The notes under the pieces were generated by a model. The model was given only the letters and a program-made list of their open reading frames with translations. It was not told the origin of the DNA and did no database searches. A stretch of DNA of 64,000 bases from Arthrobacter sp. zg-Y1171. Its GTDB lineage: Bacteria > Actinomycetota > Actinomycetes > Actinomycetales > Micrococcaceae. The DNA is taken from contig NZ_CP104264.1 of assembly GCF_025244845.1 (NCBI RefSeq), positions 930,001 through 994,000 of the forward strand. The letters run 5' to 3'. The translations under genes and the position numbers were made by a program. Of the stretch, positions 26,304 to 34,405 are shown piece by piece (within the stretch, counting starts at the first letter, position 1; the number at the start of each line of letters is the position of its first letter).

Positions 26304-29047
26304 CGCACTGGGGACAGGGGCGCCGGTTGTTCGGCCGCGAACGTGAACTTGCAGAGGTGACTAACAGGCTCTTGGATCCGGGGCTGCGCGGCGTAGTCCT
26401 GCTCGGAGCCGAGGGGATCGGGAAGTCCTCCCTCGCCGAACTGGCGGCTGAGCGCCTCAGCTCCATCATGGTTCCGTATTATGTCTGCGGGTCCCCGGTG
26501 TTGTCCCGGATGCAGTACGGCATCCTGTCCACCTATCTGGGTTCTGCCACGGCTGCAGAAATGGAGTCCCCGCTCGCGGTCCTGCGGACGGTGCGGGCGC
26601 ATTTCCAGCGGTTGACGGAAACCAGCGGTATGCAGTCCCTGCTGGTGGTGGATAACGCCCAGCACATCGACGAGGCCAGCGCGCACCTGCTGACCCAGCT
26701 GGCCATGTCCGGAGAACTGCGGCTGATGGTCATTTCCCGCGCCCGGGCACCGCGGATACATGAGTTGCTCTCACTGGCCCGGGACGGTCTGCTGGCCCGG
26801 ATAGACCTGGGACCGCTGTCCCGGCACGCCGTTCACGAGTTCTGCGTCAGCGCCCTCGGAGGCCCCGTACTCCAGGCCTCGAGCACACTGTTGAGCCGGA
26901 TGTCCGGCGGCAACCCGCTGTACGTGAAGGAACTGTTGACCCGGGCCCAGCGGCAGCAGCGGCTTCTCGAAGTGAACGGTGCCTGGTACCTGGGGAAAGA
27001 ACCCGACAGCCTCGACACCTCCCTGGTGGATCTGGTCAAGGGCATGCTGGCTTCGCGCAGCCCCGCAGAACGCAATGTCCTGGAAACGGTGGCGCTCGCC
27101 GAACGGTTGCCGCGGGCCGTTGTATCGGCGGTGTCCGACGACGACGCCGTCCGCTCGCTCTTGATCGACGGGATCCTGGAAATCCTGCCGGACCGGGATG
27201 AATCCGTACATCTGGTGCAGCCGCTGCATGAGCAGATCATCCGCAGCCTGGTTCCGGCCGCCCGCAGCTCCGAAATCCGTGCCCGGGTCCTGGGCCGCTA
27301 CGAGCCCGGATCCCTGCTGGATACGGTGCAACCGGCCGGCCTGGATACCCTGCTCAGGTACGCGGAGTGGGCCCTCGACTGCGGCGAACGGCTTTCCGCC
27401 GAGGAGCTGCTGGCGGCGGCGCGAGCGGCAAACGGAATGTGGGAGGCAGCACGCGCTCAGCGTTTCGCTGCCGCCGTCCACCAGCCTGCCTTCCGTAAGG
27501 CCGCAGAAGTGGAGCTTGCAGTTTCGGCTGCCGCACAGGGCAGCTACGGACGCGCCCGAACCCACTTGGAAGCACTCAAGACGGGTGCGGGTGAGACCTG
27601 GGATCAGCGGAGCCTGCAGCGGGCTGCCTTCACAAGTGCGCTGATGCTCCGCCAGAGCAACGTGGACGCCGAGGAATTGAATGCCCTGGCACAGCGCTGG
27701 ACCGACGTGGCAACCGGAATGGCCGCAAGGGAGATAGCGTCCGCCGGCACGCCGCCGGGAGTATCCGCCGGTGCTGGAGTGCTCACGGCCGCCGCACTGG
27801 TGCTCAAGGGGGACTACGCCGAAGCCCGCACCCGGCTGGCCGCCCTCGCCGGCGACGAGGAAGAACCCCGGTCTGCCGACGACGTCGAGCGGGCCGTGAT
27901 CATCCACGCGCTCTATGCGGAAGTCCTGGGGGCATGCGGCGACGTGGGACCGGCACTGAAACAGGCGCAGGCCGCCGCGAACCTCCTCGCGGGCAGTGCC
28001 GGCCGGTTCCGGAGCTATGCCGGGTTCGTTTTTGTCCGCCATGCCCTCGCCCTGCTCCACGGCGGCCGGTTTGTCCAACTGGAACAGCTGATCGCCAAGA
28101 TGCACACCGGACCCCAGTACCTGCTGACCGTGCTGGGAGGGACGTTGGGCGTTTTCGAAGCCGCCCTCGAAATCCACCGGGGGAGATTGCACGAAGGACT
28201 GCAGAGGCTGCGCCCTGCCGTGGAAGCGCTGCGCGACAAGGACCCCGAGCTGATGCTTCCCTACGCCCTCGGCTTGGCCGGCTACGCCTCGACGGTGGTC
28301 GGAGACGGAACTCCTGCCGCCGGGCCGGGCACCCAGGTATCCGCCGCAGGCTACCCTGGTCCCCGGCATTTGTGGCTCACCGCGCAGGCTTATGCGGCGG
28401 CTGCTGAGGCCTCCCAGTCCACCGAGGGGCCGACTTCCGGCAGGCTGGCGGTTCTTGCCGCCGAGGCCCGGGCGGCCGGGCTGCGCAGCAGCGAAAAGGA
28501 CATCCTGGAACTGTGCCTTGCCGTGGGGGACCTGACCCAGGTGGGACGGCTGGCCGAGCTGACGGCGGACTTCGAGGGCGCAGAAGCCCAGGCCCTGCAC
28601 GCCTATGCCGCGGCAGTCGCCTCCGGTAATCCGGACCGTATGGTTGCCGCCGCCGAGGACGCGATCGGAGCACAGAAGTACCTGGTGGCCGTGGAGAGCA
28701 TTGGCCACGCCATCCGCTTCTACGGAAACCATGGAAACCTGCGCCGGCAGCGTGCGCTTATCCAGCAGCTGCGGCGGCGACGGGAGGAACTGGCGGGAGT
28801 AACCGTCTCCTACCTGAGTCCGTCGCTGCACCTGGTCCGGCTCACCCGACGGGAACACGAGATTGTGGCATTACTGTTGTCCGGGGCAACCACCAAGGAT
28901 ATTGCCGGCCACTTCACACTGTCCCAGCGGACCGTGGAGGGGCATGTGTACCGGATTTACGTCAAGCTGGGGATCAGCCGGCGGGCGGATCTGGAATCTG
29001 CCTACCGCGCCCTGGAACCGGGCCCCCGAACTGCGCCTCTGCTGTAA
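26300..29047 (+). CDS. Large ATPase-LuxR (LAL/STAND-like) regulator 5
   Basis: The 915-residue paralogue has the conserved FGRERELAEV, Walker A GAEGIGKSS (36-44), MQYGILSTY and Walker B LLVVDNAQHID (114-124). The helical middle resembles regulator 2 in places (LVQPLHEQIIRSLVPAARSS against VRPLHPIYGEVVRGMVPAAR). The HTH is canonical: LTRREHEIVALLLSG and LSQRTVEGHVYRIYVKLG. The start overlaps the preceding stop by four bases. It is the last regulator before the EPS cluster, 217 bases upstream of the priming sugar transferase and in the same direction. Confidence 0.88.
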   Translation: MTHWGQGRRLFGRERELAEVTNRLLDPGLRGVVLLGAEGIGKSSLAELAAERLSSIMVPYYVCGSPVLSRMQYGILSTYLGSATAAEMESPLAVLRTVRAHFQRLTETSGMQSLLVVDNAQHIDEASAHLLTQLAMSGELRLMVISRARAPRIHELLSLARDGLLARIDLGPLSRHAVHEFCVSALGGPVLQASSTLLSRMSGGNPLYVKELLTRAQRQQRLLEVNGAWYLGKEPDSLDTSLVDLVKGMLASRSPAERNVLETVALAERLPRAVVSAVSDDDAVRSLLIDGILEILPDRDESVHLVQPLHEQIIRSLVPAARSSEIRARVLGRYEPGSLLDTVQPAGLDTLLRYAEWALDCGERLSAEELLAAARAANGMWEAARAQRFAAAVHQPAFRKAAEVELAVSAAAQGSYGRARTHLEALKTGAGETWDQRSLQRAAFTSALMLRQSNVDAEELNALAQRWTDVATGMAAREIASAGTPPGVSAGAGVLTAAALVLKGDYAEARTRLAALAGDEEEPRSADDVERAVIIHALYAEVLGACGDVGPALKQAQAAANLLAGSAGRFRSYAGFVFVRHALALLHGGRFVQLEQLIAKMHTGPQYLLTVLGGTLGVFEAALEIHRGRLHEGLQRLRPAVEALRDKDPELMLPYALGLAGYASTVVGDGTPAAGPGTQVSAAGYPGPRHLWLTAQAYAAAAEASQSTEGPTSGRLAVLAAEARAAGLRSSEKDILELCLAVGDLTQVGRLAELTADFEGAEAQALHAYAAAVASGNPDRMVAAAEDAIGAQKYLVAVESIGHAIRFYGNHGNLRRQRALIQQLRRRREELAGVTVSYLSPSLHLVRLTRREHEIVALLLSGATTKDIAGHFTLSQRTVEGHVYRIYVKLGISRRADLESAYRALEPGPRTAPLL

Positions 29048-29264
29048 TCGACCGTCCGGAAAGCCACGGTCGGAGCGTGCCGGTATGCGCACACGTAGAG
29101 GTACCGAGTACAAGACAGGTACTGCCGTTTGTCAGGGCGAGATCAGCCCGCTGACTTGAGTATCCGTTACGCGTGTCCGCCCTGCATTGCCGCTCCTAAA
29201 TTGATGTCAGTTGGGTAGACGTTGATTTGGGAAAAGGGACGCCGGTCTCGGTCTGGGGGGAAAG

Positions 29265-30965
29265 ATGGGCACTCGTCTGTTGCCGAAAGAACGCCGTCGT
29301 AAGGCGGCGAACGCTGTGCCCGCCGAGGCAAGACACAGGGCAGCCGAACGGACGGTATCCGAACGCAAGGCGCCAGATCTGGTGCATTTTTCCGCCACCG
29401 GTCCTCCCGGCGCGCATTCCGACGGCTCCGTTATGGCGCAGGTCCGCGGAGCAGCTGAAACCGTCCTGCCGGCGCAGCCTTTTGTCTTTCCGAGTTTCAC
29501 CACTGCCAAGCCGTTCAGCAGGACCGGGCGTACCAGGAGCGCGGCAGTACTTTGGAACCGCCGTTACGCCCGAATCCTTTCGGTCTGTGACGCACTGATT
29601 GTCTTCGCTGCTGTCTTTGGCGGCTATCTCGTGCGGTTCGGGCTGGAGCCCGCCGTACTGCCGGTCGGCGTGTTCGAGACCAGCTACCTGGTGGTAGCGG
29701 CGGTCACGGGCTGCGCCTGGCTGCTGGCACTGTCTGTCTACCGGACCCGGGATAAACGAATAACCGGAATGGGCACCGACGAATACAAGCGGCTGGTGAA
29801 TGCCACCGTCGCCCTATTGGGCGGGCTCGCCCTTGCCTCAGTCGCTTTCCAGTTCGACCTTGCGCGGGGCTATTTCGGCTTCGTGCTCTTCGCCGGCACT
29901 GCCGGGTTGGTCTGCAGCCGGTGGTTTCTGCGGCAATGGCTGGCCGGCCAGCGGCAACGCGGCCGCTACCTCTCGAAGGTGGTGGTTCTGGGCAGGCCGC
30001 GGGACGTCCGCTACGTCACCCACCAGATCGGGAGGAAGTCACGGGCCGCCTACCAGGTGGTGGGGGTGGCGCTGACCGGAAAGCCGCGGACCTGGCTGGA
30101 AGTAGACGGCACGCGCGTTCCCGTGGTGTCGGATGAGCACTCGGTGGTCGACGCCGTGCGGCGCGTGGGTGCCGACGCCGTCATTGTCGCGGGTCCCACC
30201 AAGGGCGGCAGCAAGTATGTACAGGAGCTTGGCTGGCAGTTGGAGGAATCAGCCACGGAACTGATCCTCACCACAGGACTGACCAATGTAGCCGGCCCAC
30301 GGATTCACGCCCGCCCGGTGGAGGGACTGCCCCTGATGCACGTCGAGCTCCCGCAGTACGCCGGTGCCCGGCATGCCATGAAACGGACCCTGGACATAAC
30401 CCTCTCCGGGCTGGCACTGCTGGTGCTGTTGCCGGTCTTCATCATCCTGTCCGTGCTGATCAAAAAGGACAGCCCCGGTCCGGTTCTCTTCCGCCAGGAA
30501 CGCGTAGGGCGGGGCGGCCGGAAGTTCCTCATGTACAAATTCCGGTCAATGGTGGAAACCGCCGAAGATGATCTTGCCGGACTGCTGGACCGTAATGAGG
30601 GAGACGGCCTGCTCTTTAAAATGCAGCACGACCCGCGGGTCACCGACGTGGGTCGATGGATGCGCAAGTACTCCCTCGATGAGCTGCCCCAGTTCTGGAA
30701 CGTATTCGTGGGCCACATGTCCCTGGTCGGCCCGCGGCCGCCCTTGCCCCGCGAAGTGGCCCGGTACGGCAACCGGGTGCACCGCCGCCTTTACATCAAG
30801 CCCGGCCTCACCGGTATGTGGCAGATCAACGGGCGGTCGGAACTCAACTGGAAAGACGGCGTCCGGCTGGATTTGTACTACGTCGAAAACTGGTCGCTTG
30901 CCGGAGACCTCATCATTCTCTGGCGTACGGTGCAGATGCTCCGCCGGCCAGTCGGCGCCTACTAG
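29265..30965 (+). CDS. EPS priming polyprenyl glycosylphosphotransferase (WcaJ/CpsE-like)
   Basis: This enzyme would start EPS repeat synthesis by moving a sugar-1-phosphate from a UDP-sugar to undecaprenyl phosphate at the membrane. The 566-residue protein has several N-terminal membrane helices (about 103-220), a central nucleotide-binding-like domain and the C-terminal bacterial sugar transferase domain. That domain begins near residue 370 with MKRTLDITLSGLALLVLL and includes LFRQERVGRGGRKFLMYKFR, SLDELPQFWNV, SLVGPRPPLP and KPGLTGMWQINGRS. The first 85 or so residues are polar and unlike the family, and ATG at 29433 is a possible alternative start. The chosen ATG follows GGGGGGAAAG. It opens the EPS cluster. 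Confidence 0.93.
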   Translation: MGTRLLPKERRRKAANAVPAEARHRAAERTVSERKAPDLVHFSATGPPGAHSDGSVMAQVRGAAETVLPAQPFVFPSFTTAKPFSRTGRTRSAAVLWNRRYARILSVCDALIVFAAVFGGYLVRFGLEPAVLPVGVFETSYLVVAAVTGCAWLLALSVYRTRDKRITGMGTDEYKRLVNATVALLGGLALASVAFQFDLARGYFGFVLFAGTAGLVCSRWFLRQWLAGQRQRGRYLSKVVVLGRPRDVRYVTHQIGRKSRAAYQVVGVALTGKPRTWLEVDGTRVPVVSDEHSVVDAVRRVGADAVIVAGPTKGGSKYVQELGWQLEESATELILTTGLTNVAGPRIHARPVEGLPLMHVELPQYAGARHAMKRTLDITLSGLALLVLLPVFIILSVLIKKDSPGPVLFRQERVGRGGRKFLMYKFRSMVETAEDDLAGLLDRNEGDGLLFKMQHDPRVTDVGRWMRKYSLDELPQFWNVFVGHMSLVGPRPPLPREVARYGNRVHRRLYIKPGLTGMWQINGRSELNWKDGVRLDLYYVENWSLAGDLIILWRTVQMLRRPVGAY

Positions 30966-31114
30966 CGCGTGCCCGCCGGCTTCGGCTGGTCTCCCCAAGA
31001 AGAAAGCGGAAACCATGGAATCTTTCGTTACCGGAGCCGGTGCACCACGGCTGGTCGCCTCCTCCCGGGGGGACTGGCCCAGGCAACCCCGGCGGATGCC
31101 TCGGAGGCCGCACA

Positions 31115-31741
31115 ATGCTGCGGCCTAAGCCCCGACCGGTAGGGGAAAACGCCGGCGCTGTCATCGATTTGTCCAAGGCACCCGGTTCCAAGGAATCCTG
31201 GGGAAAGCCACTGTATGTGGTGGCCCTGTGGTCCGCGTGTGAACTGGTCTTTGTCACGAACCCGTGGCAGATCAGTTCCCGTCTGCGGGTCGCTGTGCTG
31301 CGGGCCTTCGGGGCTGAGGTTGCCGACGGCGTGATCTTCCGTCCGCGCACCCGCGTCAAGGCACCGTGGAAGCTCCACATCGGTCCCCGGTCCTGGATCG
31401 GTGAAGGCGTGTGGTTCCACAACCAGGACGACATCTGGATCGGAGCCGACGTCGTCATCTCACAGGAAACGTTCCTGACCACGGGCAGCCACCGGGTCCG
31501 TACCGACATGGGGCTGGTGACCAGTCCCATCCGGGTTGACGACGGCGCCTGGGTCACGTCGCGCTGCATGGTGCTGGGAGGAACCCGAATCGGGAAGTCC
31601 GCAGTCATCCAGCCAATGACCGTGGTCAAGGGGACGGTCCCGCCGGGACAGGTCTTTGGCAGCGCCGTCGGACCGACCGGGCTCGGGGAACGGTTCGTGT
31701 CCGCCGCGGAGAGCAGCAATGCGGAACGGAAATCTTCGTGA
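31115..31741 (+). CDS. WcaF-like left-handed beta-helix acetyltransferase
   Basis: The 208-residue product resembles colanic-acid acetyltransferase WcaF, which adds acetyl groups to EPS sugars. It has the N-terminal SRLRVAVLRAFGAEV and hexapeptide-repeat turns (IGPRSWIGEGVWFHN, IWIGADVVISQ, TGSHR, IRVDDGAWVTSRCMVLGG, IGKSAVIQPMTVV). The His in TGSHR is the likely catalytic residue by family analogy. The frame is open well upstream, inside the sugar transferase; I chose ATG 31115 because GGAGG (31103-31107) precedes it and family similarity begins soon after. It is the second gene of the EPS cluster. Confidence 0.88.
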   Translation: MLRPKPRPVGENAGAVIDLSKAPGSKESWGKPLYVVALWSACELVFVTNPWQISSRLRVAVLRAFGAEVADGVIFRPRTRVKAPWKLHIGPRSWIGEGVWFHNQDDIWIGADVVISQETFLTTGSHRVRTDMGLVTSPIRVDDGAWVTSRCMVLGGTRIGKSAVIQPMTVVKGTVPPGQVFGSAVGPTGLGERFVSAAESSNAERKSS

Positions 31742-31761
31742 GGGCCGCAGCCGGGTACCCG

Positions 31762-32562
31762 CTATGCGGCGCGGACTTCGCGCAGGGCGTCCTCCAGCAG
31801 CGGAAAGATCTTCCCCGCCAGGTAGTCATGGCCAAGGTCCGTGGGATGGACACCGTCCTCACTGATCAATCCGGTGTTGTCGCCGGCGAACCAGCCGGCC
31901 GCCAAGGCATCAACGTACCGGACGTCTTCCTCGCTGGCGGCCCGAGCCATGGCCTCGTTGTTGGCCTGGATGAAATCCGGAGCGGTGTCCTGGGGCCAGA
32001 CCGGTCCGACGGCGACGATGCGGGCCCCCGGTGCACGGTCCCGGACGTCCGCGTACAGCGCCTTGGCGGCAACGTACATGGCATCGTCCGTCTGGAGGCC
32101 GTCATTCCTGCTGCCGAAAACCAGGACGACATCCGTATCCTCCCTCAGCCGGAGAGTGGCAATCTCCCGGAAGGTCAGACCTTCGATGCCGCGGGCTATG
32201 TAGCCGGACCCTGGCTGCGCCATGACGTTCAGTTCGACCGTATCGCCGCGGTCCGTGAACCGGGTGCCGACCAGCCGGGTCCAGTTAGCCGCCCCGCGGC
32301 CGCCTTCCACGGAACCCGCCGTGAAGGAATCGCCCAGGACATCGATTTTGACCACCGAATCTGCGAAGACCTCGCCTGTGCCGGGGCCTCCGGAAGACGG
32401 GCGCGGGGAAAGAGCCCGGCTGGTCTCCGGGGCCTGGGAAAGCGCGTACGCCGAGACCAAGCCGGCAGTCACGGCAAGGACCAGGAACCAGACGAACTTC
32501 CGGCCCTGCCGTCTCCTCCGGGAACGGCGCTTGGATGTGTGGCGTCCATGTCGAGTAGGCAT
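31762..32562 (-). CDS. SGNH/GDSL-family hydrolase, membrane-anchored
   Basis: The 266-residue protein starts with a strongly basic cytoplasmic stretch (RRSRRRRQGRK) and one membrane helix (about 23-42), so the catalytic domain should be outside. Block I is GDSFTAG (77-83, nucleophile Ser79), block III is GSRND (150-154) and block V is DGVHP (236-240, Asp236/His239). Such enzymes often remove or transfer acyl groups on polysaccharides. It faces the EPS operon and lies 20 bases from the acetyltransferase end, so an acetyl-editing role on the EPS is plausible (inference). The start at 32562 is chosen at the basic N-terminus; upstream sequence in frame is unlike coding DNA. Confidence 0.85.
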   Translation of the reverse strand: MPTRHGRHTSKRRSRRRRQGRKFVWFLVLAVTAGLVSAYALSQAPETSRALSPRPSSGGPGTGEVFADSVVKIDVLGDSFTAGSVEGGRGAANWTRLVGTRFTDRGDTVELNVMAQPGSGYIARGIEGLTFREIATLRLREDTDVVLVFGSRNDGLQTDDAMYVAAKALYADVRDRAPGARIVAVGPVWPQDTAPDFIQANNEAMARAASEEDVRYVDALAAGWFAGDNTGLISEDGVHPTDLGHDYLAGKIFPLLEDALREVRAA

Positions 32563-33109
32563 TCCTGAATCGTAATCGAATAATCCCGTAAAAAGATGCT
32601 GACTCGGTCCATAAATACTTAATCCAGGGGGAGTACGTGGGTAAAATACCTGTTTTTCTTTTGAGTGAAACAAGCTATGCCAAAAATGTCTCAGTAATGT
32701 CGTCCGGAGCGCTCGGTGCGTCCTGTCGAACATTCCTTCAGGGCATCGCGGGATCGGGCCGAGCGGCTGCGATTGCCCCGTCTTGCCGCGTATTTTCCGG
32801 TACCTCCTTCCTTAATGATGGAGTTCAGCGCGAAAAAGGAGGCGGGCATCAAAACTTCGGGATTTGGTGCGAGCGGGCAGCCGGGGGATATGCTCCGGAG
32901 CGGTTTATGCGGCCTGCAGTCCTTGATTCACCCGTTTATTGGCATTGTGCGGGGCCGGGGCTGAAATCTGGACGCCGGATGGTGCAGAATGCATTCCTGT
33001 CATTCGGTTTTAGCGCTATTCGCGGAATTCCCGAAACGGACGGATACTGCCGGGACGGGCAGCAGCGAAACGCGGGGTCCGCCTCTCCCGCTGACCAGGG
33101 GAGCGGCAA
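32563..33109. other. Lower-GC stretch inside the EPS cluster
   Basis: Base composition here is clearly lower in GC than the flanking genes, especially at 32570-32720. It must hold promoters for the SGNH hydrolase (minus) and possibly for the glycosyltransferase operon (plus). A candidate gene covers most of it (32637-33113). No hairpin stands out. Confidence 0.5.
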
Positions 33110-33113
33110 GTGA
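32637..33113 (+). CDS. Candidate hypothetical protein coupled to the glycosyltransferase
   Basis: I do not recognise this 158-residue product. In favour of it: the GTG start has a good ribosome binding site (AGGGGGAG, three bases away), and its stop overlaps the next gene's GTG by four bases, as in the other cluster genes. Against it: third-position GC is near half, far below the neighbours, and the protein is rich in Cys, Gly and Arg with no clear domain, signal peptide or membrane helix. It could be a recently acquired small gene or an untranslated leader that happens to be open. Confidence 0.3.
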   Translation: MGKIPVFLLSETSYAKNVSVMSSGALGASCRTFLQGIAGSGRAAAIAPSCRVFSGTSFLNDGVQREKGGGHQNFGIWCERAAGGYAPERFMRPAVLDSPVYWHCAGPGLKSGRRMVQNAFLSFGFSAIRGIPETDGYCRDGQQRNAGSASPADQGSGK

Positions 33114-34405
33114 AGGCGAGGGAGCAGGGTGCTTCCGGTGGACTGCTCACCTCCGTCCCAAAGACCGCTGCCGTACCAACCGTGGGCTCTGCTGCTCAAG
33201 AGAACCGGCGGCGGGACCGTTCGGGTCCGGCCCCGGCCGTCCTGCAGATCGGCGGGCTCGCGGGCACGGCAGCCGGTGGCGTATGGGTAGTGGCCCAGAT
33301 GCAAAGTGATGCCCTGGCCGGACTGGGAGTGAAAGTCGACCTGGTCGGTGGCTGGTTGGGCGTTCCGCCGGCTACGCACGTCGGCGCAGCTGCGCCGCAG
33401 GCTCCGTCCCTCCCGGCGGAGCAGGGGCAGCCAGCGGTGGTACCCCGCCTCTTCCGGATGCGTCGGCCCGCACCGGGAGCCGGACTGCGGGCTCCGGTCA
33501 GTCTGGCACTGCCGCGCTACGTACTCAGAGCCGCAGCAGGGGCCGGTGTCGCGCACGTGCACCTCTGCCGGGATTTCGTGACCTGCGCTTCGGTGTTCCT
33601 GCTTGGCCGGGCCAAGGTGCCGGTGGTGGCCCAGGCGCACGGGATGCTCCAGCCGTCGCGGCGCCCCCTGTTGCGGGCTTTCGACCTGCTGATCACCCGC
33701 CGCATCCTGCGGATCCCGACTCTCTGGCTGACCCTCACCGAGGACGAGGAACGGGGGCTGGCTCAATTGGGAGTGGATCCCGCCCGTTTCCACCGTGTCG
33801 TGAATGCGACGGCGGAACCGCGGCAAAGGTGGTCGGACCCGGACAAGGCCGTGTTCCTGTTCGCGGCCAGGCTGGCACCGCGCAAACAGCCCGGGGTCTT
33901 CGTGCAGGCTGCCATACAGGCCCTGGACGCGGGACTGGACGCCCGGTTCGTCATTGTCGGACCTGATCAGGGCGAAGCAGCGAAGGTGCGCGCCTTGATT
34001 GCTGCTTCCCGGCACGCGGACCGTTTCGAGTTCGTCGGAGAGCTGCCGGCGGCCGGCGTCCAGGCGCGGATGGCGGCGTGCACGGCCTACGTCCTGCCCG
34101 CGCTGTCCGAGCCATACCCCATGACGGTGCTTGAGGCGGCTGCGCTGGGCACACCGCTGATCCTCACTGTGCAGTGCGGGCTGGCTCCCTTAATGGCCCG
34201 GAAGGACGCCGCCGTCGTGGTGGAACCTGATGTTTCCACCGTTCGGGACGCGATGCTTGAGCTGGCCCGAAACCCCGCTGCCCGTGTGCGGATAGGTGGC
34301 AACGCGCGGCGAATTCACCGGGATAACTGGTCCACCCGCGCACTGGCCGAAGACCTGCTCACAACCTATCGCGGCGTAGCCGGGTCGGATGGAAGGCAGC
34401 TATGA
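33110..34405 (+). CDS. Glycosyltransferase family 4 (EPS assembly)
   Basis: The 431-residue GT-B type enzyme would add a sugar to the lipid-linked EPS repeat on the cytoplasmic face. The first 40 residues are variable. The N-terminal Rossmann-like half includes VLQIGGLAGTAAGGVW and VVAQAHGMLQPSRRP. The C-terminal half includes FLFAARLAPRKQPGVFVQA, FVIVGPDQG and the EX7E-type motif in SEPYPMTVLEAAALGTP, which binds the nucleotide sugar. The GTG start has AGGGGAG seven bases upstream. Its stop overlaps the next gene (ATGA). Donor and acceptor cannot be assigned. Confidence 0.88.
   Translation: MKAREQGASGGLLTSVPKTAAVPTVGSAAQENRRRDRSGPAPAVLQIGGLAGTAAGGVWVVAQMQSDALAGLGVKVDLVGGWLGVPPATHVGAAAPQAPSLPAEQGQPAVVPRLFRMRRPAPGAGLRAPVSLALPRYVLRAAAGAGVAHVHLCRDFVTCASVFLLGRAKVPVVAQAHGMLQPSRRPLLRAFDLLITRRILRIPTLWLTLTEDEERGLAQLGVDPARFHRVVNATAEPRQRWSDPDKAVFLFAARLAPRKQPGVFVQAAIQALDAGLDARFVIVGPDQGEAAKVRALIAASRHADRFEFVGELPAAGVQARMAACTAYVLPALSEPYPMTVLEAAALGTPLILTVQCGLAPLMARKDAAVVVEPDVSTVRDAMLELARNPAARVRIGGNARRIHRDNWSTRALAEDLLTTYRGVAGSDGRQL

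Noticed and set aside
26771..28858. Long minus-strand open frame (695 codons) opposite regulator 5
   Set aside because: The plus strand encodes clear ATPase and LuxR motifs; the minus translation is low-complexity and has no ribosome binding site or family match.
31014..31128. Possible 37-codon leader gene before the acetyltransferase
   Set aside because: It overlaps the acetyltransferase start, has a weak ribosome binding site and an Arg/Pro-rich product of no recognisable type.
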